A stretch of 61,105 nt of DNA, from contig CAJXMH010000016.1 of the NCBI GenBank assembly GCA_913056345.1, forward strand, positions 1 to 61,105, in the 5' to 3' direction. Source of the DNA: an uncultured Flavobacteriales bacterium (GTDB lineage Bacteria > Bacteroidota > Bacteroidia > Flavobacteriales_E > Vicingaceae). Below, one piece after another: positions 27,105-36,358 of this stretch (its first letter is position 1; each line of letters begins with the position of its first letter). The notes under the pieces are model-generated. The model was not told the DNA's origin, did not search any database, and was given only the letters and a program-made list of their open reading frames with translations. A program made the position numbers and the translations under genes.

Positions 27105-27858
27105 TTTGCAGGCCATCATAAGCTAGAGCCACATTAGACGGTAATTCTTGTTCAACTTCACTGTGCTTGCCCATTAAATGGCTAATGTGAGTTAAGTAGG
27201 TTTGTTTGGGTTTTAGCTCTGCTATAAGTGCTAGGGCTTCCTCTAGATTGAAGTGAGAAATGTGTTTTTTCTTACGAAGAGCATTCAACACCAAAACATC
27301 TAGGTCTTTAAGTTTCTCCTTTTCATCTTCTTCAATAAAGTTGGCGTCTGTTAGGTAGGCAAATGATTTGATCTTGAACCCCTTGACAGGTAGCTTATAA
27401 TGCAAAGCATCTATGCTCGTTACCTTTTCACCATTTAAGTGAAACGGTTCATCGTATAAGGTATTTAAATGTATTTTAGGAACCCCGGGATATTTTTTGG
27501 TTGCAAAAACATAGGAAAACTCCCTTTGTAGAGCTTCCTGAACCCTTGGAGTGGCATAAACCTCCATCTCTTTTCCGCCAGATTTAAAATTGAAGGCCCT
27601 GATATCATCCAATCCTGCTACATGGTCTTTATGCTCATGTGTGAACAGCACAGCATCTAAATCTTGAATACGTTCCCTCAACATCTGCTCCCTAAAATCG
27701 GGTCCTGTATCAACTACTAGTTTGGTTTTATCAGTTTCTACGTATATAGAACACCTTGTCCGCTGGTCTTTAGGATCTATTGAACTGCATACTTTGCAAT
27801 TACAAGCAATAACCGGCACACCTTGAGAAGTTCCACTACCTAGAATCGTAACCTGCAT
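27094..27858 (-). CDS. MBL-fold metallohydrolase (PhnP-like)
   Basis: 254 residues from the ATG at 27858, 2 bp after the cysteine desulfurase stop; a longer frame would run into that gene. The N-terminus MQVTILGSGTSQGVPVIACNCKVCSS has the extra structural C-x-C-x2-C site of PhnP-type phosphodiesterases. The catalytic motif is FTHEHKDHVAGLDD, and distal ligands are in YLTDANFI and THISHLMGKH. It probably hydrolyses cyclic phosphodiesters. It is the last gene of the glmM operon, so the role may be housekeeping rather than phosphonate catabolism. Confidence 0.9.
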   Translation of the reverse strand: MQVTILGSGTSQGVPVIACNCKVCSSIDPKDQRTRCSIYVETDKTKLVVDTGPDFREQMLRERIQDLDAVLFTHEHKDHVAGLDDIRAFNFKSGGKEMEVYATPRVQEALQREFSYVFATKKYPGVPKIHLNTLYDEPFHLNGEKVTSIDALHYKLPVKGFKIKSFAYLTDANFIEEDEKEKLKDLDVLVLNALRKKKHISHFNLEEALALIAELKPKQTYLTHISHLMGKHSEVEQELPSNVALAYDGLQINL

Positions 27859-27860
27859 AC

Positions 27861-28997
27861 CTAATTGTCTGAATTGTAAATCCTTTGTAATACCTCGATA
27901 CATTTATCTATATCTGCAATACGATTAAACCGTCCAAATGAAAAACGAACCGAAGGTCGATCCATTGGCACATCAATAGCTTGGAGCACATGAGATCCTT
28001 GGTTGCTACCTGATGAACAGGCACTACCACCTGAAGCACTAATTCCCTCTATATCTAAATTGTATAAAAACATTTCATCCATATCTGATGAAGGAAAGCA
28101 CACACTTAAAACGGTGTAAAGTGAATCCTCAGACTCAGAATCCCCATTAAATGAAACTCCAGGTATTGCTTCCTTCAATTTATTGATCATGTAACTTTTC
28201 AAAGACTGGATATGTTTTTGATGCCCTTCTAAATTTAAATAGGCTAACTCTAGTGCTTTTGTAAGTCCAACAATTCCATAAATATTTTCTGTGCCTGCAC
28301 GCATGTTGCGTTCTTGCGCACCACCTGTAATTAAAGGATTGATGCTAACCTCATGGTTTATGTATAGGAAGCCCACTCCTTTTGGTCCATGAAACTTATG
28401 TGCGGCACAGGTTGCAAAATGTAGGTTCAAGTCGCTAAAATCAAAAGCATAGTGACCCATAGTTTGCACTGTATCGGAATGAAAGTAAGCTTCATACTTG
28501 GCACAAAGCTCTCCGACTTCCTTAAGTGGCAAGCGGGTAGCAATTTCATTGTTAGCATGCATGAGACTAACCAAGGTTTTGTCATCTGTTTGCAAAAGGC
28601 TTTCGAGGTGTTCTAAGTCTACCTTACCCTTTTTGTCAACTTTAACCAAACTCAGTTTAACGTTAAAGTTCTCTGCCAACTCCTCTGCTGTGTGTAAAAC
28701 TGCATGGTGCTCTAATGGAGAAGTAATAATGTGTTTAACATCCAAGTCTTCTACAGCGCAACGCAACACCATATTGTCAGCTTCTGTACCACCTGAGGTA
28801 AAGAAAAATTCGGCAGGGCTTGCATTAAAATGTGCTGCAACGCTTTTTCTTGCTTTTTCTATAATAGAGCGCGCTACTCTTCCATCAGCATGAATGGAAC
28901 TTGGGTTGCCAAAATTCTCTTTTAGAATAGGCACCATTGCTTCTACCACCAAAGGGTCTATGGGTGTAGTAGCAGCATTATCAAGGTAAATATTCAT
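27861..28997 (-). CDS. Cysteine desulfurase family protein (NifS/IscS-like)
   Basis: 378 residues. The PLP lysine is Lys201 in CAAHKFHGPKGVGFLY and the persulfide cysteine is Cys327 in SASGGSACSSGSNQGSHVL, both conserved. The N-terminus YLDNAATTPIDPLVVEAM and SGGTEADNMVL are standard. It removes sulfur from cysteine for Fe-S clusters or thiolation; the cysteine loop fits the NifS/IscS group rather than SufS. Middle gene of an operon: 9 bp after glmM, 2 bp before the MBL gene. Confidence 0.95.
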   Translation of the reverse strand: MNIYLDNAATTPIDPLVVEAMVPILKENFGNPSSIHADGRVARSIIEKARKSVAAHFNASPAEFFFTSGGTEADNMVLRCAVEDLDVKHIITSPLEHHAVLHTAEELAENFNVKLSLVKVDKKGKVDLEHLESLLQTDDKTLVSLMHANNEIATRLPLKEVGELCAKYEAYFHSDTVQTMGHYAFDFSDLNLHFATCAAHKFHGPKGVGFLYINHEVSINPLITGGAQERNMRAGTENIYGIVGLTKALELAYLNLEGHQKHIQSLKSYMINKLKEAIPGVSFNGDSESEDSLYTVLSVCFPSSDMDEMFLYNLDIEGISASGGSACSSGSNQGSHVLQAIDVPMDRPSVRFSFGRFNRIADIDKCIEVLQRIYNSDN

Positions 28998-29006
28998 CCT
29001 ATAAAG

Positions 29007-30401
29007 TTAAATAAGCGATTTGATCTCATCCATGATTTTATGCGCCAGCTGATTGGCTTTCTCTTTGGATTCACTTTCAGCATATACCCGAATGATCGGC
29101 TCTGTATTAGATTTACGTAAATGCACCCATTCTTGATCGAACTCAATCTTTAAGCCATCTATTGTGCTATGCGGTTGCGTTTTATACCTCTCTTCCATCT
29201 TTTGCAGCAATAGGTCTACATCGATATCTGGTGTAAGGCTGATCTTGTTCTTACTAATGGTATAATCACGATAAGTTTGACGCAATTGAGCGGTTGAAAG
29301 GCTTCCCTCTTCTAAAGTTGCCAAGTGTGACAGGAACAAGGCTATTCCCACTAAGGCATCTCTTCCATAATGCGAAGTTGGATAGATCACGCCTCCATTC
29401 CCTTCTCCTCCAATAGTTGCTCCTACTTCCTTCATTTTTGTAACTACATTCACTTCTCCCACCGCTGAGGCAAAATATTGCTGCCCGGCTGCTTCAGTTA
29501 CATCTCTTAATGCTCGAGTTGAAGATAAATTACTAACAGTCGCTCCTTTCTGGTGCCTTAAAACATAGTCAGCCACAGCAACAAGCGTATACTCCTCCCC
29601 AAACATCTCACCATTTTCATCTACTAAGGCAAGTCGATCCACATCGGGATCAACCACAATACCCAAATCAGCTTTTTCTTCCTTTACCACAGCCGATATC
29701 TTACTTAAGTTCTCAGCTAAGGGTTCAGGATTGTGAGGAAACTTACCATTTGGCTCACAATAAAGTTCAATTATACGATTGACACCTAATGCTCTTAATA
29801 GCTCAGGTACGAAAATGCCTCCGGTTGAATTTACTCCATCTACCACTACTTTGTAGTTCTTTTTCTTGATTGCCTCCACATCAACAAGCTCTAGCCCTAA
29901 AATATGTTGAATGTGTTTTTGCAAGTAAGTGTCATTTTGAGTGTAGTTTCCAAGAGCATCTACTTCTGCATATTGAAATTCAGCTGCTTCAGCGAGGTCG
30001 AGAATATGTTTTCCTTCTGCAGCTGAAATAAACTCACCTTTATGGTTTAGCAATTTTAAGGCGTTCCATTCTTTTGGATTATGACTCGCAGTTAGAATTA
30101 TACCGCCATCAGCTTCTTCCATAGGCACTGCAAGTTCCACGGTTGGTGTGGTAGAAAGACCTAGATCAACTACATCAATGCCTAGGCCTCGAAGACTTGA
30201 ACTAACCAATTGACTTACCATATCACCACTTAGTCTAGCATCTCGACCAATAACGACCACTAAAGATTCTTTTTGGGTTGATTCTTTCAACCAACTACCA
30301 TAAGCTGAGGCAAAACTCACCACATCAAGCGGTGTTAAATTGTCTTTCACTACTCCCCCAATGGTTCCGCGAATGCCTGAAATTGATTTAATAAGTGTCA
30401 T
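29007..30401 (-). CDS. glmM: Phosphoglucosamine mutase
   Basis: 464 residues. The N-terminus is SISGIRGTIGG; the phosphoserine loop is TASHNPKEWNALK (Ser106); the metal site is DPDVDR (251-256); the sugar loop is GEGNGGVIYP; and the phosphate-binding C-terminus is RKSNTEPIIRVYAES. It converts glucosamine-6-phosphate to glucosamine-1-phosphate for peptidoglycan and LPS precursors. Phosphomannomutase activity cannot be ruled out from sequence, but TASHNP-EWN and the length match the Bacteroidota GlmM group. First gene of a three-gene operon, with an exact TAnnTTTG box 20 bases upstream. Confidence 0.93.
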   Translation of the reverse strand: MTLIKSISGIRGTIGGVVKDNLTPLDVVSFASAYGSWLKESTQKESLVVVIGRDARLSGDMVSQLVSSSLRGLGIDVVDLGLSTTPTVELAVPMEEADGGIILTASHNPKEWNALKLLNHKGEFISAAEGKHILDLAEAAEFQYAEVDALGNYTQNDTYLQKHIQHILGLELVDVEAIKKKNYKVVVDGVNSTGGIFVPELLRALGVNRIIELYCEPNGKFPHNPEPLAENLSKISAVVKEEKADLGIVVDPDVDRLALVDENGEMFGEEYTLVAVADYVLRHQKGATVSNLSSTRALRDVTEAAGQQYFASAVGEVNVVTKMKEVGATIGGEGNGGVIYPTSHYGRDALVGIALFLSHLATLEEGSLSTAQLRQTYRDYTISKNKISLTPDIDVDLLLQKMEERYKTQPHSTIDGLKIEFDQEWVHLRKSNTEPIIRVYAESESKEKANQLAHKIMDEIKSLI

Positions 30402-30420
30402 ATTCTGTATTTTTGCACTG

Positions 30421-30428
30421 CAAAAGTA
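30421..30428 (-). promoter_or_regulatory. -7 promoter element of glmM operon
   Basis: TACTTTTG on the minus strand, an exact match, ending about 20 bases before the glmM ATG at 30401. Confidence 0.5.
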
Positions 30429-30538
30429 GGAAAATTGAAATCCCTTAACTGTTAATTTCTTTGTGGATAAGAAAGCCGTCGAATAAGCGATTTTAGCTGT
30501 TATTTTTCAACCTTTGTTAATACTTCAAGCAAGACTCC

Positions 30539-31954
30539 ATGGATAATTATTTTGGTAATTTTTCTGAAAACTCTCCCAACATAGAGGTGATCAAAAAATA
30601 CGAGGAAATGCTAGCCAATAAGCAAGCGCTTTTTTTTGATGTAGAAGAGTTTGAAGACCTAGTTGATTACTACAGCAGCAAGAATGATACTGCCAAGGCC
30701 TTAAACGTGACAAAGTTTGCACTAGAACAACATCCTAATTCTGCTAGCTTACTCGTTAGTTGTGCACAGCTTTATGTTTCAATACATAAGCCACAAGAGG
30801 CCATGAAATACCTCAATCTAGCTGAGACGTTTGAACCATTCAATATTGACCTTTTCCAAACCAAAGCTTCTATTTTTAGTCAGCTGAGACAATCAGACAA
30901 AGCAATAGAGCAATATTCAAAGGCCTTGGAGCACAGTAGTCAAGAAGAACGAGAAGATCTATTAGTCCAATTAGCATTTGAATACGAAAATGCTAACAAG
31001 TATCTCTTAGCTATTGATTGCTTAAAAGAGGTCTTGAGCCTTAATCCAGAAAACGAAACGGCCTTGTATGAACTTGGCTTTTGTTTTGATATGTCTGATC
31101 AAAAAGAAGGCGGTAGAGATTTCTTTCAATGGTTTGTAGATCAAAACCCTTACTCGCACATTGGATGGTATAACCTAGGAATTAGTTACGATAAACTAGA
31201 ACTCTATGAAAAGGCCATAGATTGCTACGATTTCGCCATAGCGATCAAAGAAGATTATTCTTCAGCCTTTTTTAATAAAGCGCATGACCTTAACAAGTTA
31301 AACCGTCCCAAAGAGGCACTAGCTTGTTATAATGAAACCCTCAAAATAGACACTGAAGACTCGCTGAGCTATTATTACATTGGTGAATGTTATGAAAAGA
31401 TGGAGGAACTTGAACGGGCTATCTCTTTCTACAAAAAAGCAGTTGAGATTGATGAGTTCATTGCAGATGCATGGTATGGAATTTCCTCCTGCTTGTTTGA
31501 GATCGGCAAGTACAAAGAAGGTCTAGCTTACATTAATAAAGCAATCACATTAGACGAATTCAATTACGATTACCATTACCTTAAAGGTGACATTCAAAAG
31601 CAATTGGGATTAGAAGATGAGGCCTTAGCATCATTTGAAAAGGCCTATGAGCTTGAGCCAAGCGATGAAGATCTTTTAATTGATTTGGCTTTTTTAAGTG
31701 ATGAAAGAGGTGATTCTGAGCACGCAAGAGAATACTTTTACCAAGCGCTTAAGGAAGACCCTACAAATGCCAAGTTATTGTATAACTTTGTCGCTTTCTT
31801 GCTGAAAAAAGGCGATGTGATCAATGCGCTGTTTTATTTGGAAACAGCCTTGAGCAAACACTATGAAGATCGTTTTGAACTCTTTGAGCGATTTCCTGAA
31901 GCAGAGCATGATCCGCAAGTAATAGAATTAGTTGAATATTACAACCAGAAATAG
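30539..31954 (+). CDS. Tetratricopeptide repeat protein
   Basis: 471 residues without signal peptide or transmembrane segment. About 11 TPR units run through most of the length, for example AMKYLNLAETFEPFNIDLFQ, AIEQYSKALEHSS, AIDCLKEVLSLNPENETALYELGF, GWYNLGISYDKLELYEKAIDCYDFAIAI, AISFYKKAVEIDEFIADAWYGI and AREYFYQALKEDPTNAKLLYN. The protein is very acidic. A cytoplasmic protein-interaction scaffold is likely; the partner is unknown. The phosphosulfolactate synthase ATG is 5 bp after the stop, so it heads the 30.5-34.7 kb operon. Confidence 0.92.
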   Translation: MDNYFGNFSENSPNIEVIKKYEEMLANKQALFFDVEEFEDLVDYYSSKNDTAKALNVTKFALEQHPNSASLLVSCAQLYVSIHKPQEAMKYLNLAETFEPFNIDLFQTKASIFSQLRQSDKAIEQYSKALEHSSQEEREDLLVQLAFEYENANKYLLAIDCLKEVLSLNPENETALYELGFCFDMSDQKEGGRDFFQWFVDQNPYSHIGWYNLGISYDKLELYEKAIDCYDFAIAIKEDYSSAFFNKAHDLNKLNRPKEALACYNETLKIDTEDSLSYYYIGECYEKMEELERAISFYKKAVEIDEFIADAWYGISSCLFEIGKYKEGLAYINKAITLDEFNYDYHYLKGDIQKQLGLEDEALASFEKAYELEPSDEDLLIDLAFLSDERGDSEHAREYFYQALKEDPTNAKLLYNFVAFLLKKGDVINALFYLETALSKHYEDRFELFERFPEAEHDPQVIELVEYYNQK

Positions 31955-31959
31955 CCTTG

Positions 31960-32745
31960 ATGAATTTCTCGCTCCCTCATATTCCTGAACGCACTGAAAA
32001 GCCAAGAAAAAGTGGCCTTACCATGATGATGGATAAAGGCTTAAGTTGGCGACAAGCAGAAAACTTCGTCGATTCTTGTGCTGAATTTGCGGATATCGTA
32101 AAACTCGGTTTCGGCACCTCCTATCTCACTAAAGATTTTGAGCGAAAACTTGAAATCTATCATGAAGCAGGTATTACTACCTATTTAGGTGGTACTCTAT
32201 TTGAAGCATTTATTATCCGCGGAATGTTTGACGACTACCGTAAATTATTGGATCGCTTTAAGATTCCTGCAGCTGAAGTATCAGACGGCTCTATTGTGCT
32301 TAATCATGAATTGAAGTGTGAATACATCAACAAATTGAGCAAGGACTTTATTGTAATGTCAGAAGTTGGTTCTAAGGAAGAAGGGATATTGATAAGTCCC
32401 AACAAATGGATCAACATGATGCAAGCTGAATTAGAAGCAGGATCTTGGAAAGTTATTGCAGAAGCAAGAGAAAGCGGAAACGTTGGTATATACAGGCCTA
32501 ATGGGACTGCTCACGTTGCTCTTGTCAATAAAATCATTGCTAAGGTGTCAGTTGAGAATATCCTGTGGGAAGCCCCAAAAAAAGCACAACAGGTTTGGTT
32601 TATCAAGCAATTTGGGACGAATGTTAACCTTGGTAATATTGCCCATGATGAAGTTATTCCGCTCGAAACTTTGAGAATAGGACTTAGAGGTGATACCTTC
32701 CACGACTTTTTACCTGAAGGAGTGGCTAATCAGAATATTGAATGA
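31960..32745 (+). CDS. Phosphosulfolactate synthase family protein (ComA-like)
   Basis: 261 residues from the ATG at 31960. Family blocks are RTEKPRKSGLTMMMDKGLSWRQAENFVD near the N-terminus, FADIVKLGFGTSYL, YHEAGITTYLGGTLFEAFI, AAEVSDGSIVLNHE, VMSEVGSKEEG, IAEARESGNVGIYRPNG and WEAPKKAQQVWFIKQFGTNVNLGNI. Archaeal ComA adds sulfite to phosphoenolpyruvate to make phosphosulfolactate in coenzyme M synthesis; bacterial members occur in organisms that do not make CoM. A role in sulfolactate- or cysteate-derived compounds such as sulfonolipids is an inference. The stop overlaps the rhodanese start (ATGA). Confidence 0.9.
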   Translation: MNFSLPHIPERTEKPRKSGLTMMMDKGLSWRQAENFVDSCAEFADIVKLGFGTSYLTKDFERKLEIYHEAGITTYLGGTLFEAFIIRGMFDDYRKLLDRFKIPAAEVSDGSIVLNHELKCEYINKLSKDFIVMSEVGSKEEGILISPNKWINMMQAELEAGSWKVIAEARESGNVGIYRPNGTAHVALVNKIIAKVSVENILWEAPKKAQQVWFIKQFGTNVNLGNIAHDEVIPLETLRIGLRGDTFHDFLPEGVANQNIE

Positions 32746-33041
32746 AATACCATGAGTTATCAGCCGAGGAGCTGAAAAGTAAAATGGACCAAAAAGGACA
32801 TTTGCTCTTAGATGTAAGAGAAGAGTACGAATATGAAGACAATAACATTGGAGGTATTAATATGCCGCTATCAAGCGTACTTGGTCGAATTGAAGAACTC
32901 AAAAGATATCCTGAAATAACCATTTGTTGTGCAAGCGGTAAGCGTTCAGCAGCTATGGCAGTGCATCTTGCAAAAAAGTTAGAATCACACAAAATCAATT
33001 CTCTAAAGGGAGGCATAGAAAGTTATTTAACCCATGCTTAA
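32742..33041 (+). CDS. Rhodanese-like domain protein
   Basis: 99 residues, a single rhodanese domain. It opens LLLDVREEYEYEDNNIGGINMPLS (the DVRE...H-type start with Asn replacing the common His), then the active loop CCASGKRSA with Cys63 and the +5 Arg68 needed for persulfide stabilisation. It is cytoplasmic. Sulfurtransferase activity, moving sulfane sulfur from thiosulfate or a persulfide, is expected. It overlaps the phosphosulfolactate synthase by 4 bp and the DUF368 gene by 8 bp. Confidence 0.92.
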   Translation: MKYHELSAEELKSKMDQKGHLLLDVREEYEYEDNNIGGINMPLSSVLGRIEELKRYPEITICCASGKRSAAMAVHLAKKLESHKINSLKGGIESYLTHA

Positions 33042-33951
33042 CAAAAAACACTTGCTGATCACCCTAAAGGGTATGGCCATGGGAGCTGCCGATATTGTAC
33101 CCGGAGTTTCTGGTGGAACAATTGCACTCATTGCAGGGATTTACGAAGACTTTGTCAATGCACTTAAATCATTTAGCTCGGTAATTCCCGTGCTTACCAA
33201 ATCAGGAATTTCTGCAGCTTGGAAACATGTAAATGGAAACTTCTTACTTGCTCTTTTTATTGGCATAGGCATCAGCTTGATCAGCTTGGTCAAAGTAATA
33301 AAGTATACCCTAGTAGAGCACCCTATTCTACTTTGGTCATTTTTCTTCGGATTGATCTTAGCATCTATCTATTACGTAGGTAAAAAAGTAAGTAAATGGA
33401 ATTTGAGCAATGTTCTTTCCTTGCTTATAGGAGCAGCTCTGATTTTTGGTATTACTACGATTAGTCCTGCAGAAACAAGCACCTCCCTAGCTTTTGTTTT
33501 TTTAAGTGGTATGTTAGCTATCTGCGCTATGATTTTACCAGGTATTTCAGGCGCTTTTATTTTAGTCTTGCTTGGCAAATATGCTTACATAATTGAAGCT
33601 TTAAGCGACCTTAAACTATCAGTAATTGCCACATTTGCTGCAGGCTGTGTGGTTGGACTTTTAAGTTTTAGTCATTTCCTTTCTTGGATGCTAAAACGTT
33701 ACCATAACTTGACCATAGCACTCCTCACCGGATTCATGATTGGGTCATTAAACAAGATATGGCCCTGGAAAAAAGTGCTAGAATGGGGATTTGACCGGCA
33801 CGGAGAGAAAAAAGCAATTATTGAAGAAAACGTTTTACCCCAAGCCTACGAAGGGGAAAATCAACTCCTTTTTGCGGTGGTTTTAGCGGCTTTTGGATTT
33901 GGCTTAATCGTATTGTTGGAAGAGCTAGCGGGAAAAAAGCAAACTGCGTGA
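33034..33951 (+). CDS. DUF368 membrane protein (polyprenyl-phosphate transporter-like)
   Basis: 305 residues, about 8 transmembrane helices with two inverted-repeat signature loops: GAADIVPGVSGGTIALIAGIYE near residues 18-39 and MILPGISGAFILVLLGKY near 165-182. DUF368 proteins (PopT) have been reported to recycle undecaprenyl phosphate across the inner membrane, which is the best current assignment. The gene overlaps its neighbours on both sides (8 bp with rhodanese, GTGA with aroE). Linkage to aroE is probably transcriptional convenience. Confidence 0.9.
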   Translation: MLNKKHLLITLKGMAMGAADIVPGVSGGTIALIAGIYEDFVNALKSFSSVIPVLTKSGISAAWKHVNGNFLLALFIGIGISLISLVKVIKYTLVEHPILLWSFFFGLILASIYYVGKKVSKWNLSNVLSLLIGAALIFGITTISPAETSTSLAFVFLSGMLAICAMILPGISGAFILVLLGKYAYIIEALSDLKLSVIATFAAGCVVGLLSFSHFLSWMLKRYHNLTIALLTGFMIGSLNKIWPWKKVLEWGFDRHGEKKAIIEENVLPQAYEGENQLLFAVVLAAFGFGLIVLLEELAGKKQTA

Positions 33952-34679
33952 GACAGTTTGGACTTTTAGGCAAAAAACTAGGTCATTCCTTCTCTAAGAA
34001 ATACTTCACTGAAAAGTTTAATAAACTAAACTTAAGCGACTGTAAATACGAGCTATATGAGCTAGAAAGAGTTCAAGAATTCACTACCTTAGTGAAGGAA
34101 AATAACTTTTCAGGATTAAACGTTACGATTCCTTACAAGGAACACATATTACCCTATCTTGACAAATTTGATCCTGTTGTTGAGCAGATAGGAGCTTGCA
34201 ACACCATTGCTTTTCAAAATGATAAGCTAATTGGTTACAATACCGATGTAATTGGGTTTGAAAAAAGCCTGATTCCATACCTAGCCCCTATACACAGCTC
34301 TGCTCTTATACTTGGAAATGGTGGAGCATCAAAAGCAGTACAATACGTTTTAAAAAAACGATCTATCCCCTTTTTTATCGCAAGTAGAACACCTCAAGAT
34401 CAAGCAGAAGTCTCCTATTCCGAATTAGACTCTAAAACGCTTGCTCGATTCAAATTGATCATCAATACAACACCACTAGGCATGCACCCGAATACCAAAG
34501 AAATGCCAAAGGTCGATTGCTCTCTTCTGACTGAAGACCATCTAGTCTATGACTTGATTTACCAACCGGCAGAAACCTTATTTTTAAGTGAAGCAAAAAA
34601 GAGAGGAGCGACTATTCTAAATGGACTAAGCATGCTTCGCTTACAAGCTGAGGCATCTTGGAAAATATGGAACGAATAA
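33948..34679 (+). CDS. aroE: Shikimate dehydrogenase
   Basis: 243 residues starting at a GTG that overlaps the DUF368 stop (GTGA). Shikimate-binding motifs are GKKLGHSFSKKYF (S-x-S type) and LNVTIPYKEHILPYLD with the catalytic Lys-Asp pair; IGACNTI and GYNTDVIGF follow. The NADP site is LGNGGASKAVQYVL. It reduces 3-dehydroshikimate to shikimate. Slightly shorter than the enterobacterial enzyme, as is common in Bacteroidota. Last gene of the operon; it converges with the MFS gene after 1 bp. Confidence 0.95.
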   Translation: MRQFGLLGKKLGHSFSKKYFTEKFNKLNLSDCKYELYELERVQEFTTLVKENNFSGLNVTIPYKEHILPYLDKFDPVVEQIGACNTIAFQNDKLIGYNTDVIGFEKSLIPYLAPIHSSALILGNGGASKAVQYVLKKRSIPFFIASRTPQDQAEVSYSELDSKTLARFKLIINTTPLGMHPNTKEMPKVDCSLLTEDHLVYDLIYQPAETLFLSEAKKRGATILNGLSMLRLQAEASWKIWNE

Positions 34680-34680
34680 G

Positions 34681-35898
34681 TTAATCCAAAAGCCTTTTCC
34701 GGAAAGCTGCTAGGCTGATGATCATGGAAAGTAGAATAAGCAGAGCAGCCAAAACAAAGGGAGAACCAGGAAAGTGAAAACCACTATCCTCTTGCGTAAA
34801 AGCATAAAAGATATTCGTCATGATCAAGGGGCCAAAAATGGCAGTAAGAGCTATTAAAGAAGTTAAAGCACCTTGTAACTTACCTTGCTCTTGATTGGAA
34901 TACTGATTTGACAAAGTGCTTTGTAAAGTAGGAGTTGCAACACCACCCAAACAATAAGGCAGTACAAAAACAAAAAGCATCCAACCTTCAGTTGCAAAGG
35001 CAAATAATAACAAACCGATAATCCACATCGAATAACCAATAAATATGGTCTTTAACTCACCAAACCAAAGTACAAAGCGCTTTACTAGCAAACCCTGTAC
35101 TATAGCAACAGCAACCCCTACCACGCCTAAGGAATAACCCACTTTGGTTTCATCCCAATCAAACTTATACATAGAAAAGAATGTCCAAGTGGATTGAACC
35201 GCATGAGAAGCTAAATAAAGCAGAAAGAAAGCTATGGCAAGAGCTGAAACCAAGCCTTTTTGACTTAATAACTTAAAAGAACCAACTGGATTAGCTTTTC
35301 GAAAATTGAGTTGTGTATCTCTGTTTTCAACTGCTAAGGATTCAGGTAAAATAAACCAACCGTAGAAGAAATTGAGCAAAGTGAGCCCTGCTGCAATTAA
35401 AAAAGGCAGTTGTATAGAATACTTTGCTGCTAACCCACCAATTACGGGTCCAATGATAAAACCCAAACCAAATGCAGCTCCAATGACTCCAAAGTTCTTA
35501 GCTTTTTCTTCCGCTGCACTAATGTCTGCAATATAAGCGGTAGCAACAGTATAACTAGCTCCGCAAATGCCTGCAATAATACGTCCGACGAATAACCAGG
35601 TCAAAGAAGGTGCATAGGCATGGAGAAGGTAATCAAGACCTAAACCAAAAAGTGCAATAAGCAAGATTGGCTTTCGCCCAAAGCGATCACTTAAGCTTCC
35701 TAAAAAAGGAGCAAAGAAAAACTGCATAAAAGAATAGGAAAAAATCAACCACCCTCCTATTCTAGAAGCTTCACTCAAGCCGGAACCATGCAAGCTTTCA
35801 ATTAAACTTGGCAAAACAGGGATAATAATGCCAAAGCCAATAACGTCGATTAAAATGGTAAAGAAAATAAAACTGAGAGAAGCGTTCTTGTTCTTCAT
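34681..35898 (-). CDS. MFS transporter, TCR/Tet family
   Basis: 405 residues, 12 transmembrane helices. Motif A is GSLSDRFGRKPILLI between TM2 and TM3; motif C is GFIIGPVIGGL in TM5; TM1 has LIDVIGFGIIIPVLPSLI, typical of TetA-like drug:H+ antiporters. It exports hydrophobic compounds by proton antiport; the substrate is not predictable and resistance should not be assumed. It ends one base after aroE on the opposite strand. Confidence 0.9.
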   Translation of the reverse strand: MKNKNASLSFIFFTILIDVIGFGIIIPVLPSLIESLHGSGLSEASRIGGWLIFSYSFMQFFFAPFLGSLSDRFGRKPILLIALFGLGLDYLLHAYAPSLTWLFVGRIIAGICGASYTVATAYIADISAAEEKAKNFGVIGAAFGLGFIIGPVIGGLAAKYSIQLPFLIAAGLTLLNFFYGWFILPESLAVENRDTQLNFRKANPVGSFKLLSQKGLVSALAIAFFLLYLASHAVQSTWTFFSMYKFDWDETKVGYSLGVVGVAVAIVQGLLVKRFVLWFGELKTIFIGYSMWIIGLLLFAFATEGWMLFVFVLPYCLGGVATPTLQSTLSNQYSNQEQGKLQGALTSLIALTAIFGPLIMTNIFYAFTQEDSGFHFPGSPFVLAALLILLSMIISLAAFRKRLLD

Positions 35899-35955
35899 TG
35901 AAAAATCAAAATTAGACTTCTAGTTGCAGTAATGTTTATCTTTAAACCAAAACAA

Positions 35956-36351
35956 ATGGGCAAAATAGAAGGCATAGGTGGAATTTTCTTTAAATGTGAT
36001 GATCCAAAAAAAATAAAAGAATGGTATAGCAAAAAGCTTGGCATTAAAACCGACGATTATGGAGCTTTGTTTGAATTTAGAACAGCTGAAAACCCTGATC
36101 AAAAAGCCTATCTGCAATGGAGTCCGTTTGAAAAAAACACACCGTATTTTAAACCCTCTGAAAAAGAGTTTATGATAAACTACCGTGTTTCAGATATTGA
36201 AGACTTAGTCGAAGAACTAAAAAATAAGGGCGTAGAGATCTTAGATGAAATAGAAGAGTTTGAATACGGTAAATTCATACATATTCTAGATCCTGAAGGA
36301 AATAAAATTGAACTTTGGGAACCAAAAAATGAAGAAAAATCCTTTGGCTGA
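35956..36351 (+). CDS. VOC family (glyoxalase-like) protein
   Basis: 131 residues from the ATG at 35956; an in-frame ATG at 35932 would add eight residues lacking family similarity. One vicinal-oxygen-chelate unit pair: GIGGIFFKCDDPKKIKEWYSKKLGIK, then INYRVSDIEDLVEELKNKGVEILDEIEEFEYGKFIHILDPEGNKIELWEP with the C-terminal metal Glu in IELWEP. The expected first metal His is replaced by a GGIFF context, so the reaction is uncertain. Stand-alone small cytoplasmic protein. Confidence 0.87.
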   Translation: MGKIEGIGGIFFKCDDPKKIKEWYSKKLGIKTDDYGALFEFRTAENPDQKAYLQWSPFEKNTPYFKPSEKEFMINYRVSDIEDLVEELKNKGVEILDEIEEFEYGKFIHILDPEGNKIELWEPKNEEKSFG

Positions 36352-36358
36352 GAATAGC

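Noticed and set aside
34681-35898. MFS gene as a tetracycline resistance determinant
   Set aside because: Only TCR-family motifs are visible; these are shared by many chromosomal exporters and no mobile element is adjacent.
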